Source of the DNA: Clostridium amylolyticum
GTDB lineage: Bacteria; Bacillota; Clostridia; Clostridiales; Clostridiaceae
Reading direction: 5' to 3'
DNA length: 64,000 nucleotides
Assembly: GCF_900142075.1 (NCBI RefSeq)
Contig: NZ_FQZO01000002.1
Coordinates: forward strand, 310,001 to 374,000
Shown here: in pieces, positions 51,469-60,068 of the stretch
How the letters are laid out: the number at the start of each line of letters is the position of its first letter
Position numbering within the stretch: the stretch's first letter is position 1
Notes under the pieces: generated by a model
The model's input: only the letters and a program-made list of their open reading frames with translations
Told to the model about the DNA's origin: nothing
Databases searched by the model: none
Made by a program: the position numbers and the translations under genes

Positions 51469-52851
51469 TTATTTAACCTTTATCTTGAAATCCCCCTTAA
51501 TCCAAGCAGGATAATTACTTATATTTAAATATATAGGACTTTTAATCTTGCTATCTATAGTGATATAAGAAGTTGTACTACTTACCGAAGAAGAGCTACT
51601 ACTGGTGCCTCTGTGTTCTTGATAAATTTTACCATTGCTATCCTTAATTCCATTATGAAAACTGTTATAATGATTATCTTTATCCTTAGGGTCATTACTA
51701 ATTACCTTATAGTCTAAAATTAATTCTTTGTCACCTTTATTTACTGAATTCAAAATAAATTTATCATCTGGTGCCTTTAAAAGCTTATTATTTTCTATAT
51801 CAATTTCTACTGTGCATTTATCTTTATCTAAAGCTCTTATACTGCTTCCTTTTATATAAAGTTCTTTTGGGTCCGCAAAATAATTACTCTGAAAATATAT
51901 TATTTCATTATAGTCATCAATTTTAGTTCCACTTATACCATTAATAATAGTAGATCTGTTTTCACCATTTTCATCTACTATCTCTATGTCATCAAAGCCT
52001 AAAATCTTCTTAGTATTATTCTTATCATATTCTATTTCCAATGCCATTCTAGTTGGAGTAATGGTTAAGGCCTTAAATATTATCCTCTGACCTTCTATTT
52101 CTATATTTTTATTTAAAGTATACCTTTTACTCATATCTTCAAACTTTTTCTTGTCTATATGAATTTTAAAATCCCAGGTATATGGTAGTAATTCCGCTGA
52201 GTTTTCTGAATAACCTTCTCCTTTACTTTCCTTAAGCTTTATGCTAATAAGCAGCGTTTCTGGAATTTGGCTTTTTTCATTAAAATCAATCTCTACACTT
52301 TCCTCAAGCTTTTTATATATATTCATATCCTTATTAATAAAATACGACCAACCAGAACCAGCAATAGTAGATTCATCTTCTTTTTCATCCTTGAAACTCA
52401 TGTTATGCAAATTAACAAACCTATGATCACCTTTATTTTCAATGGAGTAAAAAATTATAGCTTTGGAGTTATCAATTATTATATCTTTAATGGTAAATAC
52501 AATATCATCATGCTCCTGAGAAGCATTTATTTGTTCAACAAAGTTATTATCTACTGCATCCTTAATTCCCTTATCATAATTAATAAGTTTAACTATATAA
52601 TTAAATCCAGGCACTTTACTTACATAGTAGGCGAAAGCCGGAGAGATGCGTATAGAGGTAATAAGCATAATAAAGGTAAATAGCGCTACTACGCTTGTAT
52701 ACATTCGCATCTTAGCTCTTCTTTTTTTCTTTTTTCCTAAGCTTATTCCACTTTTTATATATTCATCAATATCCGAGGATTTAAATCCTTGATTTATATT
52801 TTCCGCAACCCTCATTAGAGTTTCCTCTTCTCTATCAAACACCTTCTTCAC
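51469..52851 (-). CDS. DUF4179-type membrane protein, probable anti-sigma partner
   Basis: 460 residues. Cytoplasmic N-terminus of about 45 residues with a KKKKRRAK stretch, one membrane helix (about 48-68), then extracytoplasmic beta-rich domains: DUF4179 (about 75-190, NNFVEQINASQEHDDIVFTIKDIIIDNSKAIIFYSI) and a DUF5643-like region after it. Start GUG at 52851, overlapping the sigma factor gene by 17 bases. This arrangement is typical of ECF sigma factor/anti-sigma pairs responding to envelope stress. Confidence 0.85.
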   Translation of the reverse strand: MKKVFDREEETLMRVAENINQGFKSSDIDEYIKSGISLGKKKKRRAKMRMYTSVVALFTFIMLITSIRISPAFAYYVSKVPGFNYIVKLINYDKGIKDAVDNNFVEQINASQEHDDIVFTIKDIIIDNSKAIIFYSIENKGDHRFVNLHNMSFKDEKEDESTIAGSGWSYFINKDMNIYKKLEESVEIDFNEKSQIPETLLISIKLKESKGEGYSENSAELLPYTWDFKIHIDKKKFEDMSKRYTLNKNIEIEGQRIIFKALTITPTRMALEIEYDKNNTKKILGFDDIEIVDENGENRSTIINGISGTKIDDYNEIIYFQSNYFADPKELYIKGSSIRALDKDKCTVEIDIENNKLLKAPDDKFILNSVNKGDKELILDYKVISNDPKDKDNHYNSFHNGIKDSNGKIYQEHRGTSSSSSSVSSTTSYITIDSKIKSPIYLNISNYPAWIKGDFKIKVK

Positions 52852-53353
52852 CCCCTTTGTTTAATTGATCCCTTAACTCTTCAAGTCCTTTTTTTAACCA
52901 TGTCTTTATAGTTCCTTCAGGAGCCTCTACAACCTTTGAAATGTCTGCTATGGTCATATCCTGAAAATACTTTAATATTATAACCTCTTTACATTTTGGT
53001 GATAATTTTTCTATAGCTTCTTCCACTATAAGTTTATTTAAATTATTTTTATGTTCCTCTACTACTCCATCTGATTCCATAAATATTAGCTTTTTTCTTC
53101 TTTTCTGCTCATCTATGCAATAATTAATTGCTATCCTAATAAGCCAAGTATTAAAATATTTAGGCTCTTTTAGCTTATGTAATTTAACATAGGCTCTGCA
53201 AGTAACTTCTTGTATGGCTTCCAAAACGTCCTCATGACTTTTTAAATAGCAGTAAGCAACACTATATAATTTATCCTTATTTTCTGCTATAAGCATATAA
53301 AAAGCCTCATCATCACCTTTTTGGGCGGCTTTAACCAAATCTTCAACCCTCAT
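52835..53353 (-). CDS. ECF sigma factor
   Basis: 172 residues. Region 2: AFYMLIAENKDKLYSVAYCYLKSHEDVLEAIQEVTCRAYVKLHKL followed by FNTWLIRIAINYCIDEQKRRK. Region 4: AIEKLSPKCKEVIILKYFQDMTIADISKVVEAPEGTIKTWLKKGLEELR. I start at ATG 53353, eight bases after GGAGG; the 22-residue extension has no ribosome site. It is coupled to its probable membrane regulator. Confidence 0.93.
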   Translation of the reverse strand: MRVEDLVKAAQKGDDEAFYMLIAENKDKLYSVAYCYLKSHEDVLEAIQEVTCRAYVKLHKLKEPKYFNTWLIRIAINYCIDEQKRRKKLIFMESDGVVEEHKNNLNKLIVEEAIEKLSPKCKEVIILKYFQDMTIADISKVVEAPEGTIKTWLKKGLEELRDQLNKGGEEGV

Positions 53354-53516
53354 ATAAAAAACCTCCAGTAAATAACTACAACGGATTATCTTTAATTCCC
53401 TCTTATTCTCTCCCTTCACCCATTAGACTGAAAGGTATAGTAAAAAGATTTAAAAAAATAAAAGTTTATAAATAATTTAATAGGTTCATATATTTATCAT
53501 ATCAAACTTACTTAAC

Positions 53517-53574
53517 CTAAGGTGGACTTTAATTTTATTCTCTAAGGTGTGCTTTAATTTTATCCTCTAAGGTG
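53517..53574. repeat. Tandem 25-base repeat, about 2.3 copies
   Basis: CTAAGGTG occurs at 53517, 53542 and 53567 with TTTAATTTTAT-type spacers, giving a 25-base unit. The rest of 53354-53516 is AT-rich, presumably the sigma operon promoter, with no gene. Confidence 0.7.
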
Positions 53575-53575
53575 T

Positions 53576-53746
53576 TTAATTAAAAATATCACTTGAAACT
53601 GTAACTGTACCATATGGTGTATTAGAATCTAAAACAGTATAGACTCTATATCTAAATGTAGTTACTCCATAGCTTGAACCATTATTAACATAGTATGGAT
53701 TAATATTTATATAATCTCCATTAGTCGCGCCAATTTCTAAACATAT
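53576..53746 (-). pseudogene. 3' remnant of a secreted-type protein gene
   Basis: An open stretch without start reads ...CLEIGATNGDYININPYY...FRYRVYTVLDSNTPYGTVTVSSDIFN-stop. The composition (Asn, Tyr, Thr, Ser) is that of an extracellular beta protein. The upstream part is missing, replaced by the terminator of the neighbouring gene. Family not recognised. Confidence 0.5.
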
Positions 53747-53764
53747 TTTTTTACAAAAAATAAC

Positions 53765-53796
53765 AAGGTATATCTCTTAAATAAGATATATACCTT
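53765..53796 (-). terminator. Terminator of the secreted protein/membrane protein pair
   Basis: AAGGTATAT (53765-53773) pairs with ATATACCTT (53788-53796), extended by TT/AA pairs. On the minus strand it is followed by GTTATTTTTTG. Confidence 0.75.
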
Positions 53797-53818
53797 CTTT
53801 TAACATTTATATTAATAT

Positions 53819-54127
53819 TCAATATTTAAAACAACCTATAATGTAAACAACATATCCACAGAAAATACAAGCAACAAGGTATGATAAAAGTATAAGTACT
53901 CGTTTTGAAGCTTTCATTCCTTTATAGTTAACTTTATAATCTGTAAGAAGAAATATTAAAACACAAAGTAAAGTTAAAATTGGATATTTATCAAAAACTT
54001 CTTTGTGAAATAATCCTATATGAATTGCAATAGGCAAAACTATCCATCCAATTCCTCGAACAAAATATATAAATATCTTTTTATTACATAAAATTTTAAT
54101 ACTACTCATAAAGCGATTATGTTCCAT
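53819..54127 (-). CDS. Small membrane protein after a secreted protein gene
   Basis: About 102 residues, three hydrophobic segments (about 22-42, 48-62, 77-98), with conserved points shared with the product at 30451-30711 (NKK-F...FVR.I..IVL, DYKVNYKGMKASKRVLIL). Start ATG 54127, 11 bases after the upstream stop, no clear ribosome site, so probably coupled; ATG 54109 is an alternative. Its small size, membrane topology and position after an exported hydrophobic protein suggest immunity or processing (inference only). Confidence 0.6.
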   Translation of the reverse strand: MEHNRFMSSIKILCNKKIFIYFVRGIGWIVLPIAIHIGLFHKEVFDKYPILTLLCVLIFLLTDYKVNYKGMKASKRVLILLSYLVACIFCGYVVYIIGCFKY

Positions 54128-54138
54128 ATATTGTAAAC

Positions 54139-54732
54139 TTATAGCCTTTCCAATATTAACCAGGCTGCAGGATATGTTGGTTTTAGGTTTTGAATATGTG
54201 ATACTCTTACACACCAAATACTGTTTTCTAAAAGCATTATATAGGATTGCGTCCACCAATCCTCTGGCTTAACTCTTATATACTCAACTAGCCAAGTTCC
54301 TAATGCACCTACAATACCCCACGGGCTACTTAGACCTAAAGCTTTTATTATCTTTGCAACAGCAATGCTTGGTCCAAAAGTAAGAACAAGGCTTTCAAAT
54401 GCACCAGGTTGAACAGACTCATATATTCTTTTTATATCAGACCTATATAAATAGTTTTGTGCAATAATTTTTCCTTCTGGAAGAGTACGAGCATTGCCAC
54501 TCATCATGTTAATTTGCTCTTGTTTAAATACTGGATTCTTTAATTTTTCTTTATATTCATCAACATACTTTTTTGGTACTTGAGCAATTATAGTTTGTTT
54601 ATCACTATCAGAAACAACAACATTCACAAGTGAATTTTCTGTAGAAGTACTAGCAAAAGCAGTCAATGGAAAAGAAATAGAAAATAGAACTGCCATAAGC
54701 AATGTAAGAAATTGTTTTGTTTTAATTTTCAT
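54139..54732 (-). CDS. Secreted protein with hydrophobic Gly-rich segment, unknown
   Basis: 197 residues. Signal peptide to about residue 28 (FPLTAFAS). The mature part has a charged N-terminal half (VPKKYVDEYKEKLKNPVFKQEQINMMSGN), then a hydrophobic segment FGPSIAVAKIIKALGLSSPWGIVGALGTWLVEYI (about 128-161) and a C-terminus with one Cys. AGAGGTG is five bases before ATG 54732. No family is recognised. The hydrophobic Gly/Ala-rich stretch and the coupled small membrane protein downstream resemble bacteriocin/immunity layouts, but this is not proof. Confidence 0.6.
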   Translation of the reverse strand: MKIKTKQFLTLLMAVLFSISFPLTAFASTSTENSLVNVVVSDSDKQTIIAQVPKKYVDEYKEKLKNPVFKQEQINMMSGNARTLPEGKIIAQNYLYRSDIKRIYESVQPGAFESLVLTFGPSIAVAKIIKALGLSSPWGIVGALGTWLVEYIRVKPEDWWTQSYIMLLENSIWCVRVSHIQNLKPTYPAAWLILERL

Positions 54733-54843
54733 AAAATCACCTCTTATAAATATAATATCACCATTTAATGTAATACTCACCATACAATGTAATATTTATA
54801 TAAATATATGCTTATATTGAAAAAATAGACTAGGAAATATAAC

Positions 54844-54945
54844 CTAATCCATTTCTATAATGTCAACTAAATCTTTATTAACCTTTTTCTTTTCTTCTTC
54901 TGTAAGTTCTCTTATATTGCTATTTTCATATTCATTCTTTGCTCA
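54844..54945 (-). pseudogene. Short 3' gene remnant
   Basis: Without a start codon, the frame reads ...YENSNIRELTEEEKKKV...DLVDIIEMD-stop, a charged protein-like C-terminus. The upstream codon is a stop. Its origin is unknown. The rest of 54733-55083 has no supported gene, only a GACAAGTGG...AGTGACAAA repeat trace at 55066-55085. Confidence 0.4.
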
Positions 54946-55083
54946 TAAATAACACATCATATAAATATACTCTATATTGTCTTTAACCTTATAAGAATCC
55001 AATTATCCATTTAGGAGATATAGAACTTACATCACAGGAAGAAAGTAGCCTTATATGGCTTTACCGACAAGTGGTAAGTGACA

Positions 55084-55121
55084 AAAAGAGCTTTTAACCT
55101 TTAAGGTATAAAAGCTCTTTT
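55084..55121. terminator. Intrinsic terminator
   Basis: AAAAGAGCTTTTA (55084-55096) pairs with TAAAAGCTCTTTT (55109-55121). It lies downstream of the minus-strand carboxypeptidase gene. Nine bases on is CAAGTGATTCTT, a 12-base match to the start of repeat family 1. Confidence 0.75.
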
Positions 55122-55175
55122 CCTATGATCAAGTGATTCTTTTGAGTCATATTTAATTATTCATCTAGAGTTTTT

Positions 55176-56021
55176 CTAATTATTTTCCCTTAAATATTCT
55201 TCAAGAGTTAATTTATTTTTAGTGATTTTCTCACTTACCTCTATTCCAACATATCTATAGTGCCATGGCTCATAAGCATAGCCTGTGATATTTTCTTTTC
55301 CCTTTGGATATCTTAGTATGTATCCATATTTATAGGCATTGTCTTCTAGCCATTTAAAGGCTTTTGTGTTTTCAAAGCCTTCATTTAGTGATGAATAATC
55401 TGTAGATAGCATGTCCATCGCTAACCCGGTCTGATGCTCACTTGCTCCAGGTTGTGCACTGTATCTATCTGCGTGACTCTTTCCCTGTCTCTTAACATTA
55501 CTGTTATAAAGGTTATTTTGAATTGCATAGCTCCTATATCCTGATACACCTAATAAGGTTATACCATCTTGCTTTGCTGCATTAAACATATCTTCTAGGG
55601 CTAGCGCTGCTTCCTTATCCATCTTTTTCACTAGGTCATCAACAGAAGATTTAAATTTAACCTTAGGTAATGTTAAATTCTTAGGTACGTAATCTTTATC
55701 TAATCTATGACTTTTATTGGCTAGTAATATATCACTAGCGCTTTTGTTATTCTGTTTATTTGTTTCCTGGTTATTATTTTGTGATTCTTTAGTAGTGCTT
55801 GTCCCATCTCTATTTTCAACACTGTTATCTTTAATATTTTTATCATCTATGATATTATTTTCTGTTTCATTATCATCTTGATATTTTTCGCTATTTGCAG
55901 AGGCTTGTCTCCCCATAAACCTTGCGTTAGTAACTACACCATTGGATTTATTAATCATTATAAATATAAATACCACTGCAACTGCTATGAATACTGTAAA
56001 TAATCCTATATATTTTTTCAT
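55176..56021 (-). CDS. VanY-type D-alanyl-D-alanine carboxypeptidase
   Basis: 281 residues. N-terminal membrane anchor (about 4-24), an Asn/Lys/Asp-rich linker to about 100, then a peptidase M15B domain with GVSGYRSYAIQ, the zinc motif SEHQTGLAMD (His and Asp ligands) and EPWHYRY (His ligand and catalytic Glu). It trims the terminal D-Ala of peptidoglycan stem peptides outside the membrane. Start ATG 56021 after AAAGGAG. Monocistronic. Confidence 0.92.
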   Translation of the reverse strand: MKKYIGLFTVFIAVAVVFIFIMINKSNGVVTNARFMGRQASANSEKYQDDNETENNIIDDKNIKDNSVENRDGTSTTKESQNNNQETNKQNNKSASDILLANKSHRLDKDYVPKNLTLPKVKFKSSVDDLVKKMDKEAALALEDMFNAAKQDGITLLGVSGYRSYAIQNNLYNSNVKRQGKSHADRYSAQPGASEHQTGLAMDMLSTDYSSLNEGFENTKAFKWLEDNAYKYGYILRYPKGKENITGYAYEPWHYRYVGIEVSEKITKNKLTLEEYLRENN

Positions 56022-56246
56022 TGAATAAGCTCCTTTCATCAACTACTATTATACACTATAGCAACACAACCTATTACGATTAATTGTTTCAAAGGTGTAA
56101 AGTTTATTATAAACAATGAAGCAATTTTATAGTCTACTTTTAAAATTTTACTTAATAGCAATAATTATTTAATATTTTTTTAATACTTTTTATTCAATTG
56201 TTAATGAAATTTATTCTCAGTAGAGTTACAATTAATTTAAAGAATA

Positions 56247-56263
56247 AATTGGTCACACCAATT
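56247..56263. promoter_or_regulatory. GntR/FadR-type operator before the etf-lactate dehydrogenase operon
   Basis: AATTGGTCACACCAATT, a 7-3-7 perfect palindrome, 30 bases before the etfB start. It equals the AATTGGTnnnACCAATT consensus known for PdhR and close to other FadR-subfamily (LldR-like) sites. A weak promoter TTGTTA, 17 bases, TAGAGT (56198-56226) places the site just after the transcription start. Confidence 0.6.
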
Positions 56264-56293
56264 AATCTAATGAATTAATGGAGGAATAGTTAA

Positions 56294-57172
56294 ATGAATG
56301 TAATGGTATGCATAAAACAAGTTCCTGATACTTCAGAAATAAATATTGATGCTGTTACTGGTGTGTTAAAAAGAAATGAAGCTAACTCTCAGATAAACCC
56401 TTATGATCTTTATGCTTTGGAAACTGCACTTAGAATAAAAGAAGAAAAGGGTGGCAAGGTTTCAGTAGTGACCTTAGGAGATAAAGGTGCAGCTCAAATA
56501 ATTAAAGAAGCTTATATGATGGGGGTAGATGAAGGATTTTTAATATCTCATAAGGCTTTTAATGGTTCTGATCTCTATGCCACTGCCCTGATACTTTCTC
56601 AAGTTATAAGTAGTTTTAGTAATTTGGATTTAATAATATTAGGTAAAAAATCCACAGACAGTGGTACGGGGCATCTCTCTTCAGAGCTAGCAGAACTTAT
56701 GGGTTTTACTGATACATCTAATGTGAGGCGTATAGTAAATATTGAAGATTCTTTTATCATAGTAGAATCGGACATGGGAGATGCCTTAGGTACCCTAGAA
56801 ATTAAAACTCCCTGCGTGTTAAGTGTAGAAGAAGATATCTTTGAACCCAGACTGCTTTCTTTTAGAAAAAGATTAGAGTCTAAAGACAAAGCTATTAAGG
56901 TAATAAGCCTTGAAGATCTTGAAAATACTGATGAAAATTTCTATGGTCTAAAGGGCTCTCCTACTCATATTAGAACTCTTTTTTCTTCTAAAGACTCTAC
57001 TCTTAAGGAGAAGGAAGCCAGCGAAAAGAAAATTGCTGATAAAGGTTCTCCCATTAATCTTCAAAGAGTCTTTCCTGAGGGCGTAGCACCTGAAAAGGAA
57101 GTTTGGACAGGCGCTTCCCTGGAATTAGCTGAAAGCATATACAGTAAATTAAAAGATCTAAAATATATATAA
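56294..57172 (+). CDS. etfB: Electron transfer flavoprotein beta subunit (FixA type)
   Basis: 292 residues, somewhat longer than the usual 260. It opens MNVMVCIKQVPDTSEINIDAVTGVLKRNEANSQINPYDLYALETAL, the EtfB signature, and has VVTLGDKGAAQIIKEAYMMGVDEGFL. The segment usually reading GRQAIDGDTAQ in bifurcating Etf reads GKKSTDSGTG here, a notable departure. C-terminal extension of about 30 residues. First gene of a three-gene operon with etfA and an FAD dehydrogenase; GGAGGAAT precedes the ATG. Confidence 0.92.
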   Translation: MNVMVCIKQVPDTSEINIDAVTGVLKRNEANSQINPYDLYALETALRIKEEKGGKVSVVTLGDKGAAQIIKEAYMMGVDEGFLISHKAFNGSDLYATALILSQVISSFSNLDLIILGKKSTDSGTGHLSSELAELMGFTDTSNVRRIVNIEDSFIIVESDMGDALGTLEIKTPCVLSVEEDIFEPRLLSFRKRLESKDKAIKVISLEDLENTDENFYGLKGSPTHIRTLFSSKDSTLKEKEASEKKIADKGSPINLQRVFPEGVAPEKEVWTGASLELAESIYSKLKDLKYI

Positions 57173-57187
57173 AGGGGGGATGCTAAC

Positions 57188-58210
57188 ATGGAAAGATTAT
57201 TAAATGACAAAGTAAAGGATAAAGATTCTTGGAAAGGTATAACTGTAATAGTGGATCATATAGATGGAAAGATAAACCCCATAACCTTTGAACTTCTAGG
57301 AAAAGCTAAGGAACTAGCTGAAAAATCTAACTCTTCCTTATATGCTGTTTTTATGGGACATAATATAAAAAATTCCTCCATGGAACTTTTGCATTATGGA
57401 GTGGAAGAGATTTTTATCTATGAAGATTCGGAGCTTAAATATTTTAGGTCAGAACCCTATACCTCCTGCCTTGAGGATTTTATTAATAAAGTTAAACCCT
57501 CAGTAATACTTTCTGCTTCTACCGTTAATGGAAAGGTTTTAGCCTCAAGAATTGCGGCAAGATTTAAAACTGGCCTAGCAGCAGATTGTACTACTTTAGA
57601 CATTGATGAATCTAGCGAATTATTACAAATTAGACCAACTTACGGCGGTAGTATAATGGCAGAGATAATTACAGCAAATACAAGACCTCAAATAGCTACA
57701 GTAAAACCTCAAATTTTCTCCATGCCACAAAGAAATGAAATTCCTAATGGTAAAGTCACTAGCTGTAATCCCCCTGCTTTAACCTCAGGGATAAATATAT
57801 TAGAAGTATCTAAAAAGTATAAGGAAATAGGTATATCAGAAGCTGAAATACTAGTAGCTGTGGGTAGAGGAGTTAGAACTCAAAGAGATATGAGAATGGC
57901 TGTGGAACTAGCTGAAGCCTTAGGAGCTGAGCTAGCTGTTACTAGGCCTTTAACTGAAATGGGCTGGGCAGATACCAGCAGGCAAATAGGGGTTAGCGGA
58001 AAAATAGTTAAACCTAAACTCATAATAACCCTTGGTATATCCGGAGCCATACAATTTACCATAGGCATGAATAAAGCTGAGTATATCATTGCTGTGAATA
58101 CTGATGAAAAAGCACCTATATTCAAGCTTGCTCACTACGGTATAGTGGGTGACATATATGAAGTGGTACCACATCTTATAAAACTTATTAAGGGACAAGA
58201 GGAGGTGTAA
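57188..58210 (+). CDS. etfA: Electron transfer flavoprotein alpha subunit (FixB type)
   Basis: 340 residues. The C-terminal FAD domain shows GRGVRTQRDMRMAVELAEALGAELAVTRPLTEMGWADTSRQIGVSGKIVKPKLIITLGISGAIQF, typical EtfA. The N-terminal ferredoxin-like extension with Cys clusters, known in some lactate-dehydrogenase-linked EtfA proteins, is absent. It pairs with EtfB and passes electrons to or from the dehydrogenase encoded next. AAGGGGGG ahead of the ATG. Confidence 0.93.
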   Translation: MERLLNDKVKDKDSWKGITVIVDHIDGKINPITFELLGKAKELAEKSNSSLYAVFMGHNIKNSSMELLHYGVEEIFIYEDSELKYFRSEPYTSCLEDFINKVKPSVILSASTVNGKVLASRIAARFKTGLAADCTTLDIDESSELLQIRPTYGGSIMAEIITANTRPQIATVKPQIFSMPQRNEIPNGKVTSCNPPALTSGINILEVSKKYKEIGISEAEILVAVGRGVRTQRDMRMAVELAEALGAELAVTRPLTEMGWADTSRQIGVSGKIVKPKLIITLGISGAIQFTIGMNKAEYIIAVNTDEKAPIFKLAHYGIVGDIYEVVPHLIKLIKGQEEV

Positions 58211-58214
58211 ATAT

Positions 58215-59612
58215 ATGGATTACAAAAAGATAGATAATAAGGATATAGAATATATACTCTCAATAATTCAGGATAAACAAAGAGTGTTTCATGGAGAAAA
58301 TATAAATGAAGATTATAGCCACGATGAACTAAGTGCTACTAAAAAAATGCCTGAGGTTGTGATTCAAGTTCTAACCACGGAAGAAATATCAAAAATAATG
58401 AAATATGCCCATGAAAATAAGATACCCGTAACCCCTAGAGGTGCAGGTACAGGCTTGGTAGGGTCAGCCGTACCTATCTATGGTGGAATACTTCTTGATA
58501 CTACAAAAATGAATAAAATACTAGAGGTGGACACAGAAAACCTTACCTTAACCGTAGAGCCAGGGGTTCTACTTCTGGATATAGGTAAGTATGTGGAAAA
58601 ACTTAATTTGTTTTACCCTCCAGACCCTGGGGAGAAAACCGCTACCATAGGAGGAAATATAAGTACCAATGCAGGCGGTATGAGAGCTGTAAAGTATGGT
58701 GTTACTAGAGATTATGTAAGAGGGCTGGAAGTGGTTTTGCCTACAGGAGAAATCATAGAGCTGGGGGGTAAAATAGTTAAAAATAGCTCTGGCTATGCTC
58801 TTAAAGATCTTATGGTGGGGTCTGAAGGGACTTTAGGTATAGTTACAAAAGCCATACTAAAGCTTCTTCCTCTACCTAAAAAGGTCATGAGCCTTTTAAT
58901 ACCTTTTCCTAACTTAGATATGGCTATCAGCACAGTACCTGAAATAATAAAGTCTAAATCCATTCCTACTGCCATAGAATTTATGCAGCGTGAAGTAATT
59001 GTGGCAGCAGAAAAATTTTTGGGCAAGAAATTTCCCGATAACAGTTCTGATGCCTATCTGTTACTAAAGTTTGATGGTAACACCATAGAAGAAATAGAAA
59101 AAGACTATGAAGATGTAGCCAAGCTTTGTTTAGAAAAAGGTGCTTTTGATGTATATATTTCCAACATTAAACAAAGAGAAGAAGCCATTTGGAGTGCTAG
59201 GGGAGTATTTCTAGAAGCCATAAAAGCAGACACCTCGGAAATGGATGAGGTGGACGTAGTTGTCCCAAGAAATAAGGTAGCTGACTTTATAAAATATGTA
59301 CATGAATTAGAAGAAAAGCATAGCATAAGGCTAAGAAGCTTCGGACATGCTGGTGATGGAAACCTCCATGTATATATATTAAAGGATGAATTAACTGAAG
59401 ATGTATGGCAAAGGAAACTGGAAGAAGTAATGGAAGACATGTATAAAAAACAAAGAGAACTCAGAGGGCAAGTATCTGGAGAACACGGAATAGGACTTGC
59501 TAAAAAGCCCTACCTTAATCAGTCCCTAAGCCCTACTACCTTAAACCTTATGAGAGGAATAAAATCCACCTTTGACCCTAATAACATATTGAATCCTGGG
59601 AAGATATTTTAA
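58215..59612 (+). CDS. FAD-linked lactate/glycolate dehydrogenase of the Etf complex
   Basis: 465 residues, GlcD/LctD family. The FAD-binding PCMH domain has PVTPRGAGTGLVGSAVPIYGGILLDTTKMNKIL and PGEKTATIGGNISTNAGGMRAVKYGVTRDYVRGLEVVLPTGE. The C-terminal domain shows RSFGHAGDGNLHVYIL and SGEHGIGLAKKPYL. The order etfB-etfA-dehydrogenase is that of the lctBCD electron-confurcating lactate dehydrogenase of acetogens, so D-lactate oxidation coupled to NAD reduction is the best guess; other 2-hydroxyacids are possible. Start 4 bases after etfA, with AGGAGGTG. Confidence 0.9.
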   Translation: MDYKKIDNKDIEYILSIIQDKQRVFHGENINEDYSHDELSATKKMPEVVIQVLTTEEISKIMKYAHENKIPVTPRGAGTGLVGSAVPIYGGILLDTTKMNKILEVDTENLTLTVEPGVLLLDIGKYVEKLNLFYPPDPGEKTATIGGNISTNAGGMRAVKYGVTRDYVRGLEVVLPTGEIIELGGKIVKNSSGYALKDLMVGSEGTLGIVTKAILKLLPLPKKVMSLLIPFPNLDMAISTVPEIIKSKSIPTAIEFMQREVIVAAEKFLGKKFPDNSSDAYLLLKFDGNTIEEIEKDYEDVAKLCLEKGAFDVYISNIKQREEAIWSARGVFLEAIKADTSEMDEVDVVVPRNKVADFIKYVHELEEKHSIRLRSFGHAGDGNLHVYILKDELTEDVWQRKLEEVMEDMYKKQRELRGQVSGEHGIGLAKKPYLNQSLSPTTLNLMRGIKSTFDPNNILNPGKIF

Positions 59613-59639
59613 AAGTACTATTATAAATCTAAAGTAATT

Positions 59640-59675
59640 AGAAGGTATGAGATTTCGAAATTATCCATACCTTCT
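59640..59675 (+). terminator. Terminator of the etf operon
   Basis: AGAAGGTATG (59640-59649) pairs with CATACCTTCT (59666-59675), followed by ATTTGTTTTTTTG. Confidence 0.88.
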
Positions 59676-59690
59676 ATTTGTTTTTTTGAA

Positions 59691-60068
59691 TTATTTAACT
59701 TCTGTCATTTTAGGTGAATTTGCTAAATTTATTATAAACTTCTTACTTCCTATATTAGAATCTCCAGTAAGAGTTAAAGTAGCTTTGTTATCTTCCCATG
59801 TAATATGATAATTTTCATCAGTTAAGTATGCTCCATCATAAAAAATATTCGTATCAGTTAAGTGTTTTTTTATTAGTGAACCTTTTTCTTTATAATAAAT
59901 AGATATCTTAAAGGTTCCTTTTAAAAAAGGAGGATTATATTTAATTATTAGTTGATAGGTAGAATCTGGAGAATTTAATTTAGCTAATGTCTTATCGCTA
60001 TTACATATTGTTGCAATTATTACAAGTACTAACAAAATCATAGAAATGATTATAATACGTTTCTTCAT
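59691..60068 (-). CDS. Membrane-anchored hypothetical protein (DUF5412-like)
   Basis: 125 residues. N-terminal membrane helix (about 4-22), then a beta-rich extracytoplasmic domain: NSPDSTYQLIIKYNPPFLKGTFKISIYYKEKG and DGAYLTDENYHITWEDNKATLTL. The pattern 'SPD-Y-...-W-D...A-L-L' resembles DUF5412. No function known. Weak ribosome site GAGGGT. Nothing is seen in 60069-60257. Confidence 0.65.
   Translation of the reverse strand: MKKRIIIISMILLVLVIIATICNSDKTLAKLNSPDSTYQLIIKYNPPFLKGTFKISIYYKEKGSLIKKHLTDTNIFYDGAYLTDENYHITWEDNKATLTLTGDSNIGSKKFIINLANSPKMTEVK

Noticed and set aside
55130..55141. Sixth copy of repeat family 1
   Set aside because: Only CAAGTGATTCTT matches; the hairpin and loop are absent.
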